Notes under the pieces: generated by a model
Database searches by the model: none
Told to the model about the DNA's origin: nothing
The model's input: only the letters and a program-made list of their open reading frames with translations
Made by a program: the position numbers and the translations under genes
Part shown: positions 45,931-55,019 of the stretch, piece by piece
How the letters are laid out: the number at the start of each line of letters is the position of its first letter
Numbering within the stretch: the stretch's first letter is position 1
Assembly (NCBI GenBank): GCA_017307865.1
Contig: JAFKGE010000026.1
Location: 20,227 to 84,226 of the forward strand
Length of the DNA stretch: 64,000 nucleotides
Direction of reading: 5' to 3'
Origin: Burkholderiales bacterium
GTDB lineage: Bacteria; Pseudomonadota; Gammaproteobacteria; Burkholderiales; Burkholderiaceae_C

Positions 45931-47097
45931 ATGGATTTCGCACCCCATCAAGAACATGCGTCGATCCGCGATGCGATCACCAAGATCTGCTCGCACTTCG
46001 ACGACGCCTATTGGCTCGAACGCGACCGTGTGGGCGGCTTTCCGCACGAGTTGCACCGCGCGCTGGCCGACGGCGGCTGGCTGGGCATCTGCCTGCCGCC
46101 CGAATATGGCGGCGGCGGCCTGGGCATCACCGAAGCCACGGTGATGATGCAGACCATCGCCCAGTCGGGTGCTGGCCTGTCGGGTGCTTCGGCCGTGCAC
46201 ATGAACATCTTTGGTCTGCAGCCCGTCGCGGTCTTCGGCACCGAGGAACAAAAGCGCCGCATGCTGCCGCCGCTCATTCAAGGCAAAGAAAAAGCCTGCT
46301 TCGCCGTCACCGAACCCAATACGGGCCTAAATACCACGCGCCTCAAGACGCGCGCCGAGCGCGCCGGCGACCACTACATCCTGAGCGGCCAGAAAGTCTG
46401 GATCTCGACCGCGCAAGTGGCTGACAAAATGCTCATCCTCGCGCGCACCACACCGATCGAGGAGTGCAAAAAGCCCACCTTCGGCCTGAGCCTGTTCTAC
46501 ACCGACCTCGACCGCCGCTTCGTCGAAGTGCGCGAGATCGACAAAATGGGCCGCAAGGCCGTCGATTCGAACCAGGTCTTCATCGACGGCCTGCGCGTGC
46601 CCGTCGAAGACCGCATCGGCGAAGAAGGCCGCGGCTTCGAATACATCCTGCATGGCATGAACCCCGAGCGCGTGCTGATCGCTGGCGAAGCCGTGGGCCT
46701 GGGCCGCAAGGCGCTCGAAGTCGCCGTGCAATATGCGAAGGAGCGCGAGGTGTTCGACCGCCCGATAGGCAAGAACCAGGGCATACAGCACCCACTCGCG
46801 CAGTCGTGGATGGAACTCGAAGCCGCCGAGCTCATGGCCATGCGCGCCGCCTGGAAGTACGACCACAAACTTGAGTGCGGCGCCGATGCCAACGCCGCCA
46901 AGTACCTGGCCGCCGAAGCGGGCTTCAACGCCTGCCAGCGCGCCATGGCCACGCTGGGCGGCTTCGGCTACGCCAAGGAATACCACGTCGAGCGCTACCT
47001 GCGCGAAATCATGATCCCGCGCATCGCGCCCATCAGCCCCCAGCTCATCATGTGCTTCATCGCCGAGAAGGTGCTGGGGCTGCCCAAATCGTACTGA
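45931..47097 (+). CDS. Acyl-CoA dehydrogenase with Gln at the catalytic-base position
   Basis: A 388-residue ACAD with PPEYGGGGLGI near residue 55, FAVTEPNTGLNTTRLKT near 130 and a C terminus RIAPISPQLIM ... EKVLGLPKSY. Where the sister enzymes at 16162 and 53838 have Glu (PINNEM, PLNREM), this one has Gln. It may be a catalytically altered or subunit-type ACAD, or use another base. It begins 18 bases after the flavoprotein gene. The rest of the protein looks intact. Confidence 0.88.
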   Translation: MDFAPHQEHASIRDAITKICSHFDDAYWLERDRVGGFPHELHRALADGGWLGICLPPEYGGGGLGITEATVMMQTIAQSGAGLSGASAVHMNIFGLQPVAVFGTEEQKRRMLPPLIQGKEKACFAVTEPNTGLNTTRLKTRAERAGDHYILSGQKVWISTAQVADKMLILARTTPIEECKKPTFGLSLFYTDLDRRFVEVREIDKMGRKAVDSNQVFIDGLRVPVEDRIGEEGRGFEYILHGMNPERVLIAGEAVGLGRKALEVAVQYAKEREVFDRPIGKNQGIQHPLAQSWMELEAAELMAMRAAWKYDHKLECGADANAAKYLAAEAGFNACQRAMATLGGFGYAKEYHVERYLREIMIPRIAPISPQLIMCFIAEKVLGLPKSY

Positions 47098-47199
47098 ACC
47101 GCCCATGGCTTTTACCTGCCGCCGGCTTTGTACCTGCTGTCCCAAGCGGCCTGCGGCTCCTTTCCAGATTTCATCCTCCAAGCCAGAACCGATCCGACC

Positions 47200-48366
47200 A
47201 TGAGTATTTCCACCGACGGCGAACGCGCTGAACAGCTCTCCATTTTGCGCGAAAGTGCCCTCAGTTTCGCGAGCAAAGAATCCCCGCTCACGCGCGCCCG
47301 CGCACTGCGCCAGCAGCCACCCGGCTTCGACCGTAACTTCTGGGTCGCGCTCGCCGAGCAAGGCTGGACGGGCTTGCTGGTGCCCGAGGCGCAGGGCGGT
47401 TACGCGCAGGGCCTCGCCGAAATGGCCGAGGTCGCCGGCGCGCTCGCAGCGCAGGTGGCGCCCGAGCCCGTGGTGCCCGTGCTGGTGTTTGCCGGCCGCC
47501 TGCTCGCGCATGTGCCCCAAGGCGCGCTCGCAAACCAGTTGCTGGCCGACATGGCCGCCGGCACGCTGCTGCCCGCCGTGGCCTGGCAGGAAGACCTCAC
47601 CGGCGCCAAGGACCAGCCCGAGCACGCCAGCACGCGGCTCGAGCGCACGGCGGATGGCCTGCAACTGCAGGGCCGCAAGCGCCATGTGCGCCCCGGCGCG
47701 GGCGCCGACGGCTTTATCGTCAGTGCCCATGGCGCGCAAGGATTGGCGCTCGTTTGGGTGCCCGCTGACACCCCCGGCCTGACCATACAAAGCCAGCTGC
47801 TGGCCGACGGCAGCTATGCCGCCGAAGTCGAACTCGCCAACGTGCGCGTACCAGCGCAAAACCTGCTCGCCGAAGGTGCTGCAGCCTCTGCTGCGCTGAC
47901 GCGCGCGTACGACGAAACCCTGGTGCTCACGAGCGCCGAACTGCTGGCCCTGGTGCGCAGCATGCTGGCCATGACGCTCGAGTATCTGCGCTCGCGCGTG
48001 CAGTTCGGCAAGCCCATCGGCAGCTTTCAGGCGCTGCAGCACCGCGCCGCCGACCTGCTGATCCAGCAGGAGCTGACCGCGAGCGTGCTCGCGCAGGCCC
48101 TGGCCCTGCTCGACGACCCCAACACGTCCGCCACGGCACGCTCGGCCATGGCGAGCCGCGTCAAGGCGCGCGCTTCCGACGCCGGCCTGCAAGTGGCGCG
48201 CGAGGCCGTGCAACTGCACGGCGCGATCGGCGTCACCGACGAATACGACCTGGGCCTGTACCTGCAGCGCGCCCTGGTGCTCTCGGCCTGGCTGGGCAAC
48301 GGCACGCAGCAGCGCCGCCGCTACGCCGCCCTCACCCGTAACCTCACCGAGCAGGAACACGCATGA
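47200..48366 (+). CDS. Acyl-CoA dehydrogenase-like subunit, no catalytic Glu (heteromeric pair, subunit A)
   Basis: A 388-residue ACAD-fold protein. It lacks the usual TEPxAGSD middle motif (reading AVAWQEDLTGAKDQ), and the C-terminal catalytic position reads WLGNGTQQRRR, with Gln instead of Glu. HGAIGVTDEYDLGLYLQR near residue 340 is well preserved. It overlaps the next ACAD as ATGA. This is the arrangement of the mycobacterial steroid side-chain alpha2beta2 ACADs, where one subunit lacks the base. ATG 47200 has no strong Shine-Dalgarno. The preceding 102-base gap shows nothing I can assign. Confidence 0.82.
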   Translation: MSISTDGERAEQLSILRESALSFASKESPLTRARALRQQPPGFDRNFWVALAEQGWTGLLVPEAQGGYAQGLAEMAEVAGALAAQVAPEPVVPVLVFAGRLLAHVPQGALANQLLADMAAGTLLPAVAWQEDLTGAKDQPEHASTRLERTADGLQLQGRKRHVRPGAGADGFIVSAHGAQGLALVWVPADTPGLTIQSQLLADGSYAAEVELANVRVPAQNLLAEGAAASAALTRAYDETLVLTSAELLALVRSMLAMTLEYLRSRVQFGKPIGSFQALQHRAADLLIQQELTASVLAQALALLDDPNTSATARSAMASRVKARASDAGLQVAREAVQLHGAIGVTDEYDLGLYLQRALVLSAWLGNGTQQRRRYAALTRNLTEQEHA

Positions 48367-49538
48367 ACACCTCCACCGCAGCACCTTCCAGCACCGACTG
48401 GAACGCCATGGGCAACGAGAGCTTCCGCGCCATGGTGCGCGCGTTTTTCGAAGCCGAATACCCGAGGGAACTGCGCTACCCCAAGCGCCGTCTGCGCTGG
48501 GCCGAGATCAAGCACTGGTTCCTCAAGCTGTCGCAAAAAGGCTGGGTGGCCCCGAGCTGGCCCACGCAGTACGGCGGCATGGGCCTGTCGCCCGAAAAGC
48601 TCATCATCTTCATTGAAGAGCAGGAACGCTGGGGCGTGGGTCGCGCGCCCGACATGGGCATCACCATGGTTGGCCCCCTGCTGATCCAGTACGGCACCGA
48701 AGAGCAGCGTGCGCACTACCTGCCCAAGATTCTCGCGGGCGAAAACATCTGGTGCCAGGGTTATTCCGAACCCAACTCGGGCTCCGACCTCGCGAGCCTG
48801 CGCACCGAGGCCGTGGTCGATGGCGACGACTTCATCGTTAACGGGCAAAAAATCTGGACCACGCTCGCGCAGGACGCGACGCACATCTTTTTGCTCGTGC
48901 GCACCGACAAGTCCGGCAAGAAGCAGGAAGGCATCAGCTTCCTGCTGGCCGACATGACCATCCCCGGCATCCGCGTGCGCCCCATCCGCAACATCGCCGG
49001 CGGCGAAGACTTCTGCGAGGTGTTCCTCGAAAACGTGCGCGTGCCGCGTGCCAACATCGTGGGCCAGCTCAACAAGGGCTGGACGATCGCCAAGGCCCTG
49101 CTAGGCTTCGAGCGCATCTTCCTTGGCAGCCCCAAGCAAAGCCAGTACGCCTTGGCGCGCGTGCAAGAGGCCGCCGGGCGCCTGGGCCTGCTCGACGACG
49201 CGGGCTTCGTCGATCGTTACACCAAGCTCGCCCTCGACGTGGCCGACCTCGGTGCGCTCTACGGCCGCTTCATCGAGCAGGTCAAGCGCGGCGAAGCCCT
49301 GGGGCCGGATGTGTCCATGCTCAAAATCTTCGGTACCGAAACCTATTCGCGTCTGGCCGACCTGCTCGTGGAGATTCTGGGCGCCAACGGCGGCACGCCG
49401 GGCTCGACCGAACTGCCCGGCGGCCCGGTGGACGCGCTGACTTCGTTCTACAACGCCCGGCCCGCCACGATTTACGGCGGCAGCAACGAAATCCAGCGCA
49501 CCATCCTCGCTTCCAACGTGCTCAATCTGCCCGCATGA
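48363..49538 (+). CDS. Acyl-CoA dehydrogenase, catalytic partner (heteromeric pair, subunit B)
   Basis: A 391-residue ACAD with PTQYGGMGLSPEK near residue 65, GYSEPNSGSDLASL near 140 and ATIYGGSNEIQRTI near the C terminus, the Glu being in the catalytic position. The linked subunit A lacks it, so the pair probably forms one heterotetramer with a single active site per dimer. This enzyme type acts on bulky or branched acyl-CoAs such as steroid side chains. Its stop overlaps the DUF35 gene as ATGA, so ACAD and aldolase modules are translationally coupled. Confidence 0.9.
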   Translation: MNTSTAAPSSTDWNAMGNESFRAMVRAFFEAEYPRELRYPKRRLRWAEIKHWFLKLSQKGWVAPSWPTQYGGMGLSPEKLIIFIEEQERWGVGRAPDMGITMVGPLLIQYGTEEQRAHYLPKILAGENIWCQGYSEPNSGSDLASLRTEAVVDGDDFIVNGQKIWTTLAQDATHIFLLVRTDKSGKKQEGISFLLADMTIPGIRVRPIRNIAGGEDFCEVFLENVRVPRANIVGQLNKGWTIAKALLGFERIFLGSPKQSQYALARVQEAAGRLGLLDDAGFVDRYTKLALDVADLGALYGRFIEQVKRGEALGPDVSMLKIFGTETYSRLADLLVEILGANGGTPGSTELPGGPVDALTSFYNARPATIYGGSNEIQRTILASNVLNLPA

Positions 49539-49945
49539 ACGCCGCGCAGACCCGCCCCTTCGCCGGCCCCGGCCCGGACGCACAGTTCGCGGCCGCGCTG
49601 GCGCAGGGCCGCTTTCAGATCCAGCACTGCGCCGCGTGCGGTCAGCATGTCTTCTATCCGCGCGCGCTGTGCCCGTATTGCGGCTCGGCGCAGCTGGGCT
49701 GGGTCAAGGCCAGCGGGGCCGCTCAGGTCTATTCCAGCACCACGGTGCGGCGCAAGGCCGAGGTCGGCGGTGACTACAACGTCGCGCTGGTGGACCTGGC
49801 CGAGGGGCCGCGACTGATGTCGCGGGTCGATGGCGTGCCACCCGAACAGGTGCGCATCGGCATGGCGGTGCAGGCACGGGTGATCGATGATCCGGCCCAG
49901 GGCAAGCTGCTCGTCTTCGTGGCTGCGGCGCACAGTGAAAGTTAA
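49535..49945 (+). CDS. DUF35/OB-fold zinc-ribbon protein, partner of the thiolase-like protein, copy 2
   Basis: A 136-residue protein with the zinc ribbon C-x2-C-x10-C-x2-C (CAAC to CPYC, about residues 31-48) and an OB fold (SGAAQVYSSTTVRRK). It matches the copy at 22708 in length and ribbon spacing. The thiolase-like partner begins three bases after its stop. It is expected to bind the acyl-CoA substrate for that partner, as ChsH2 does for Ltp2. Confidence 0.85.
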   Translation: MNAAQTRPFAGPGPDAQFAAALAQGRFQIQHCAACGQHVFYPRALCPYCGSAQLGWVKASGAAQVYSSTTVRRKAEVGGDYNVALVDLAEGPRLMSRVDGVPPEQVRIGMAVQARVIDDPAQGKLLVFVAAAHSES

Positions 49946-49948
49946 CCA

Positions 49949-51106
49949 ATGAGCACCACTTTCCCCCTGCGTGGCGGTGCCGCCATCGTCGGCGCCAGCC
50001 TGGGTGGCGCACCCATGGCACCTGGCCGCAGTGCGCTCGAAATTCTGGGCGAGGCGGTACACGGCGCGCTGGCCGATGCTGGCTTAAAACTATCCGATGT
50101 CGATGGCCTGTTCACGGGCTCGTCCTACCACTTTCTGGCCGGCCTGTCGGTGGCGGAATACCTGGGCATCCACCCCAAGTTCTGCGAAGCCACGATGGTG
50201 GGCGGCTCGTCCTACGTCGGCCACCTGCTCACCGCGGCCATGGCGCTGCACACCGGACAGTGTGAAGTGGCGCTTGTGTGCTACGGCAGCAACCAGGGTT
50301 CGGGCCATGGCAAGCTCAAGTCCATGGCCGAGACGCCTTTGTACGAAGCCCCCTACGCGCCACGCTACCCGATCTCCAGCTACGCCCTGGCCGCCGCACG
50401 CCACATGCATCAATACGGCACGACACGCGAAGACCTGGCCCACATCGCGGTCGCGGCGCGCCAATGGGCGCAACTCAATCCGCTGGCCCATGCGCGCGAT
50501 CCGCTCAGCGTCGAACAGGTGCTGGCCGCGCGCATGGTCAGCGATCCGCTGTCGGTGCTCGATTGCTGCCTGGTCACCGACGGTGGCGGCGCCCTGGTGC
50601 TTGTGAAGAGCGAGCGGGCGCGCGACTTTCCCAAGCCGCCGGTCTATGTGCTGGGCGCGGCAGCCGCCACCTGGCACCGCCAGATCGCCTCCATGCCCGA
50701 CCTCACGGTGACGGCCGCCGCCGAATCCGGCCCGCGCGCCTTCGCCATGGCCGACCTCACGCCCAGGGACGTGGATGTCGTGGAGCTGTACGACGCCTTC
50801 ACCATCAACACTCTGCTATTCCTCGAAGACCTGGGCTTTTGCGCCAAGGGCGAGGGCGGCGCCTTCGTGCGCGACGGACGCATCGCACCGGGCGGCGAAC
50901 TGCCGGTCAACACCAACGGCGGCGGACTTTCCTGTTGCCATCCGGGCATGTACGGCATGTTCCTGCTCATCGAGGCCGTGCAGCAGCTGCGCGGCGAAGC
51001 CGGCGCGCGCCAGGTGGCCGATGCGCAAGTCGCGCTGTGCCATGGCAATGGCGGCGTTCTTTCCAGCCAGGTGACGGCGCTGTTGGGCACGGCCGCCACC
51101 GTCTGA
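49949..51106 (+). CDS. Thiolase-like protein lacking the nucleophilic Cys (Ltp2/SCP2-type), copy 2
   Basis: A 385-residue thiolase-fold protein. The nucleophile region reads MVGGSSYVGHLL near residue 87, without Cys. ELYDAFT (Tyr281), NTNGGGLSCCHPGMYG (His331, Tyr335) and EAVQQLRGEAG are shared with the 23115 protein. The tyrosines are about 54 residues apart, close to the pair used by the steroid aldolase Ltp2. I infer retro-aldol release of a short acyl-CoA from a 3-hydroxy-branched acyl-CoA. The operon context (heteromeric ACAD, DUF35, MFE-2-like enzymes) fits, but substrate and reaction are not proven. Confidence 0.84.
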   Translation: MSTTFPLRGGAAIVGASLGGAPMAPGRSALEILGEAVHGALADAGLKLSDVDGLFTGSSYHFLAGLSVAEYLGIHPKFCEATMVGGSSYVGHLLTAAMALHTGQCEVALVCYGSNQGSGHGKLKSMAETPLYEAPYAPRYPISSYALAAARHMHQYGTTREDLAHIAVAARQWAQLNPLAHARDPLSVEQVLAARMVSDPLSVLDCCLVTDGGGALVLVKSERARDFPKPPVYVLGAAAATWHRQIASMPDLTVTAAAESGPRAFAMADLTPRDVDVVELYDAFTINTLLFLEDLGFCAKGEGGAFVRDGRIAPGGELPVNTNGGGLSCCHPGMYGMFLLIEAVQQLRGEAGARQVADAQVALCHGNGGVLSSQVTALLGTAATV

Positions 51107-51136
51107 TTTTTTATATCAACAACCAGGAGTCATTTC

Positions 51137-52057
51137 ATGAACAAAGGCATCATGCTGCAAGACAAGGTGGCCGTCGTCACAGGTGCGGGGCGGGGCATCG
51201 GTCGCGACATTGCGTTGCAGATGGCGGCACAAGGTGCCAAGGTGGTGGTCAACGACATCGGTGCCTCGATCGGGGGCGAAGGCAACGACGCCAGCCCGGG
51301 CCAGCAAGTAGTCGATGAGATCAAGGCCCTGGGCGGCCAGGCGGTTCTCAGCACCGACAGCGTGTCCAACTGGAAGGCCGCCAACCGCATCATCGAATGC
51401 GCGGCCGACACCTTTGGCCGCATTGACGTGGTCGTCAATAACGCCGGCATCCTGCGCGACCGGCTGTTCTTCAACATGTCGATCGAAGAATGGCACGCGG
51501 TGATCGATGTGCACCTGCACGGCAGTTTCTACGTCTCGCGCGCCGCGGCACCGCACTTCAAGACCCAGCAGTCCGGTGCCTATGTGCACATGACCTCGAC
51601 CTCCGGCCTGCTGGGTAACCTCGGCCAGGCCAACTACGCCGCAGCCAAACTCGGTATCGCGGCGCTATCGCGCTCGATCGCCTTTGACATGCAGCGCTAC
51701 AACGTGCGCTCCAATTGCATCTCTCCCTTCGCCTGGAGCCGCATGATTGGCTCCATACCGACCGAGACGCCCGAGCAGCAGGCACGGGTCGAGAAGCTGA
51801 AGAAAATGGATACGGCGAAGATCGCGCCGATGGTCGCCTTCCTGGCCAGCGATGCTGCGCGCGAGGTCAGCGGCCAGATATTCGCGGTGCGCGGTAACGA
51901 AATCTTCCTGATGAGCCAGCCCCGCCCGCTGCGCGGCATGCACACCGCCGAGGGCTGGACGCCCGAGACCATCGCCGAGCGCGTGCTGCCGTCGATGAAG
52001 CCCAACTTCACGCCGCTGGAGAACTCGGCCATCGTGTTCTCGTGGGACCCGGTCTGA
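51137..52057 (+). CDS. MFE-2-type SDR, (3R)-hydroxyacyl-CoA dehydrogenase-like
   Basis: A 306-residue SDR with TGAGRGIGRD near residue 15, NNAGILRDRLFFNMS near 97 and the intact catalytic NYAAAK near 163. The loop NDIGASIGGEGNDASPG, between the second strand and helix, matches the SDR domain of peroxisomal multifunctional enzyme 2 and the actinobacterial 17beta-HSD4-type dehydrogenase of steroid side-chain beta-oxidation. It would oxidise a 3R-hydroxyacyl-CoA, made by the next gene product. A C-terminal extension of about 55 residues follows the Rossmann core. Confidence 0.86.
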   Translation: MNKGIMLQDKVAVVTGAGRGIGRDIALQMAAQGAKVVVNDIGASIGGEGNDASPGQQVVDEIKALGGQAVLSTDSVSNWKAANRIIECAADTFGRIDVVVNNAGILRDRLFFNMSIEEWHAVIDVHLHGSFYVSRAAAPHFKTQQSGAYVHMTSTSGLLGNLGQANYAAAKLGIAALSRSIAFDMQRYNVRSNCISPFAWSRMIGSIPTETPEQQARVEKLKKMDTAKIAPMVAFLASDAAREVSGQIFAVRGNEIFLMSQPRPLRGMHTAEGWTPETIAERVLPSMKPNFTPLENSAIVFSWDPV

Positions 52058-52070
52058 GCGCCCCACCACC

Positions 52071-52928
52071 ATGGCGATCAACTACGACAAACTCATGGCA
52101 TGGCCTTTCGAGGACGTGCGGCACCGCTACACCCAGCGCGACACCATGCTCTACGCCTTGGGCATCGGCCTGGGTGCCGACCCCACCAACGAAGCCGAAT
52201 TGCGCTTTGTCTACGAGAAGAACCTCGTTGCGCTGCCAACCCTGCCGGTGGTGCTGGGCTATCCAGGCATGTGGCTCAAGGAGCCCGACACCGGGGTTGA
52301 TTGGGTGCGCCTGGTGCACGGCGAACAGGGCCTGCGCCTGCACCGACCCGTGCCCCCCGAAGGCGAGGTGATCGGGCGCACGCGCGTCACGGGCATTGTT
52401 GACAAGGGCCCCGGCAAAGGGGCGCTGATCTACACCGAGCGCAGGGTGCAGGATGCCGCCAGCGGTGAACTGCTGGCCACGCTGACATCGTCAACCTTCT
52501 GCCGCGCCGATGGCGGCTTCGGTGGTCCGACCGGGCCAGTGAAGGCCGTGCACGAGTTACCGCAGCGCGCCGTTGACCGCAGCGTCGATTTCGCCATCCA
52601 GCCGCGCGCCGCACTGGTTTATCGCCTCTCAGGCGACTACAACCCCCTGCATGCCGAACCCGCGGTGGCGCGCGCGGCTGGCTTCGAGCGACCTATTTTG
52701 CACGGACTGGCCACCTACGGCATCGCGGGCTGGGCCATCACCCAAAGCGTGTGCGGTGGTGACCCGGCTGCCGTGCAATCGATCGACGTGCGGTTTTCCT
52801 CGCCGGTTTACCCTGGTGAGACGATCCGCACCGAGATCTGGATCGAAGGCAAGGTCGTGTCATTTCGCGCCCTAGCCCTCGAACGCGACATTGTCGTGCT
52901 CAACAACGGACGCGCCGAGTTGCGCTGA
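52071..52928 (+). CDS. R-specific enoyl-CoA hydratase 2 (double-hotdog MaoC)
   Basis: A 285-residue double-hotdog protein. The second domain has the full hydratase-2 motif, YRLSGDYNPLHAEPAVAR with catalytic Asp and His, then FERPILHGLATYG, at about residues 185-225. The N-terminal hotdog has no such motif. The overall form is that of the hydratase domain of MFE-2. With the SDR just upstream (13-base gap) it makes an R-specific beta-oxidation unit, used for bulky or alpha-methyl-branched acyl-CoAs. The FadB-type protein at 3114 is the S-specific counterpart. Confidence 0.9.
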   Translation: MAINYDKLMAWPFEDVRHRYTQRDTMLYALGIGLGADPTNEAELRFVYEKNLVALPTLPVVLGYPGMWLKEPDTGVDWVRLVHGEQGLRLHRPVPPEGEVIGRTRVTGIVDKGPGKGALIYTERRVQDAASGELLATLTSSTFCRADGGFGGPTGPVKAVHELPQRAVDRSVDFAIQPRAALVYRLSGDYNPLHAEPAVARAAGFERPILHGLATYGIAGWAITQSVCGGDPAAVQSIDVRFSSPVYPGETIRTEIWIEGKVVSFRALALERDIVVLNNGRAELR

Positions 52929-52962
52929 GCCTATTTTCATTTTTCTTTTTCAAGGACCCAAG

Positions 52963-53766
52963 ATGAACTACGCTGACTTCCAATTTCTGAAATTCGATCA
53001 CAAGCCAAACGGTGTACTGGTGATCACCATCAACCGCCCCGAGGTTATGAACGCGACCAATGGCCGCCTGCACTGGGAGCTGACCAAGATCTGGGCCGTG
53101 GTCAACGACGACGCCAAGACCAAGGTGGCCGTCATCACGGGTGCCGGCGACCAGGCCTTCTCGGCCGGCGGCGACCTGGAGTGGGTGGCCAACATGGTCG
53201 GCAACCCCAAGGAAATCGCCAACACCATGACCGAGGCCTCGGACGTGGTCTACAACATGATGGCCTGTGACAAGCCCATCATCTCGGCCATCAACGGCGT
53301 GGCCGTGGGTGCCGGCCTGGCGGTCGCCTTCTTGGCCGACATCAGCATCATGGCCGAGGAGGCCAAGATCACCGATGGCCACGTCAAGATCGGCGTCGCC
53401 GCCGGCGACCACGCCGCCATTCTGTGGCCCCTGCTGTGCGGCATGGCCAAGGCCAAGTACTACCTGATGACGGCCGAGTTCGTCAGCGGCAAGGAAGCCG
53501 AGCGCATCGGCCTTGTGAGCCTGTGCGTGCCGCGCGCCGAACTGATGGACAAGGCCATGGCCGTGGCCAACAAGCTGGCCGCAGGCAGCCAGCAGGCGAT
53601 CCGCCTGACCAAGCGCTCCTTGAACGGCTGGATGAACGTGGCGCGCCCGATCTTCGAGAGCTCGCTGGCGATGGAGATGCTGTGCTTCCTGGGTGAGGAC
53701 GCCAAGGAAGGCGTGGCCTCGGTGCGCGAGAAGCGCGCGCCCAAGTTCCCCTCGGCCAACAACTGA
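52963..53766 (+). CDS. Crotonase-family protein with altered catalytic segment
   Basis: A 267-residue crotonase-fold protein with [14 protein letters not shown] near residue 65 and [16 protein letters not shown] near 110. The catalytic segment reads [17 protein letters not shown], with His where hydratases have Glu and Asp in GDHA. It is therefore probably not a plain hydratase; an isomerase, hydrolase or lyase is equally likely. The ATG at 52963 is chosen over an in-frame start at 52891 within the hydratase gene. CAAGGA lies upstream. Confidence 0.83.
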   Translation: MNYADFQFLKFDHKPNGVLVITINRPEVMNATNGRLHWELTKIWAVVNDDAKTKVAVITGAGDQAFSAGGDLEWVANMVGNPKEIANTMTEASDVVYNMMACDKPIISAINGVAVGAGLAVAFLADISIMAEEAKITDGHVKIGVAAGDHAAILWPLLCGMAKAKYYLMTAEFVSGKEAERIGLVSLCVPRAELMDKAMAVANKLAAGSQQAIRLTKRSLNGWMNVARPIFESSLAMEMLCFLGEDAKEGVASVREKRAPKFPSANN

Positions 53767-53837
53767 ACCACTACCCGGCTGAATGGGCGCATCCCGCGCC
53801 CATTCCCATTCCAAACAACCTTGCACTGGAGAAACCC

Positions 53838-55004
53838 ATGGATTTCGCGCTGACCCAAGAACAGCGGATGATTTACGAGTACGGCGACCGTATCTCGAAA
53901 CAATTCGACCACAACTACTGGCGCGGCTACGCCGAAAAGAATGAGCGGCCCACCGAGCTGTACCAGCAGATCACCAGCGACGGCTTTCTGGGCATCATGG
54001 TGCCCGAAGCTTATGGCGGTGCCGGCCAGGGCATGACCGAGATGCTGCTGTTCATGGAAGGCCTGGCGAACAACGGCATCCCGCTGCTCAACCTGGTGGT
54101 CGGTCCAACCATGACCATGGGGTTGCTGGCCAAGCACGCGAGCGAGGACATGAAGCGCCGGTTTCTGCCGGGCGGCTGCACCGGCGAGATCAAGTTCTGC
54201 TTCGCCATCACCGAACCCAACGCCGGCTCGAACTCGATTGAGATCACCAGCATCGCCAAGTCCGACGGCAAAGGCGGCTTCAAGCTCAATGGTCAGAAGG
54301 TCTTCATCACCGATGCCAACTGCGCTGACTACGTGATGGTTGTCACCCGCACCTCTGCGCGCGCCGAAGTGAAGAAAAAGACCGACGGCTTCACCATTTT
54401 CATGGTTGACATGAAGAAAAAAGGCATCAGCAAAACGCTGATTCCGGTCGCCTTCCCGGTACCTGAGACGCAATGGCAGCTGTTCTTCGACAACGTTGAA
54501 CTGACCGAGGCCGATGTGCTGGGCGAAGTCGGCAAGGGCTTCAACATCCTGTTCGACACCCTCAACCCCGAGCGCATCATCTTGTCAGGACTGTGCACCG
54601 GCGTCGGGCGCTTCGCCTTGAGAAAGGCCGTGGCCTATGCCAACGATCGCAAGGTGTTCAACAACACGCCCATTGGTGCCCACCAGGGCGTACAGCATCC
54701 GCTGGCGATTGCCCGCAGCGAGATCGAAATGGCCTCGCTGATGGCGCTCAAGGCGGCCTGGGCCTTTGACCAGAACATGCCCGCCGGCGAGTACGCCAAC
54801 ATCGCCAAGTACGCTGGTGCTGAAGCCGGTATTCACGCCGTTGACGCAGCGATTCAGACCCACGGTGGCAACGGTTTCACCAAGGAGTACGGCATCTACG
54901 ACCTGTACGGCCTGGTGCGCTTGCTGCGCACGGCACCACTGAACCGTGAGATGGTGCTGAACTACATCGGCGAGCACGTGATGGGCCTACCGCGCTCGTA
55001 CTGA
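53838..55004 (+). CDS. Acyl-CoA dehydrogenase
   Basis: A 388-residue ACAD with PEAYGGAGQGM near residue 55, FAITEPNAGSNSIEIT near 125 and the C terminus APLNREMVLNYIGEHVMGLP, in which Glu is the catalytic base. It belongs to the same GLPRSY-ending subfamily as the 16162 protein. GGAGAAA precedes the start. It is followed after 15 bases by a CoA transferase, so it probably acts on an activated substrate of that transferase. Confidence 0.92.
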   Translation: MDFALTQEQRMIYEYGDRISKQFDHNYWRGYAEKNERPTELYQQITSDGFLGIMVPEAYGGAGQGMTEMLLFMEGLANNGIPLLNLVVGPTMTMGLLAKHASEDMKRRFLPGGCTGEIKFCFAITEPNAGSNSIEITSIAKSDGKGGFKLNGQKVFITDANCADYVMVVTRTSARAEVKKKTDGFTIFMVDMKKKGISKTLIPVAFPVPETQWQLFFDNVELTEADVLGEVGKGFNILFDTLNPERIILSGLCTGVGRFALRKAVAYANDRKVFNNTPIGAHQGVQHPLAIARSEIEMASLMALKAAWAFDQNMPAGEYANIAKYAGAEAGIHAVDAAIQTHGGNGFTKEYGIYDLYGLVRLLRTAPLNREMVLNYIGEHVMGLPRSY

Positions 55005-55019
55005 TTCGCACGCCTGTTC

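Noticed and set aside
46327..48384. A 685-codon antisense frame opposite the ACAD genes
   Set aside because: Same pattern of antisense shadow over two conserved ACADs.
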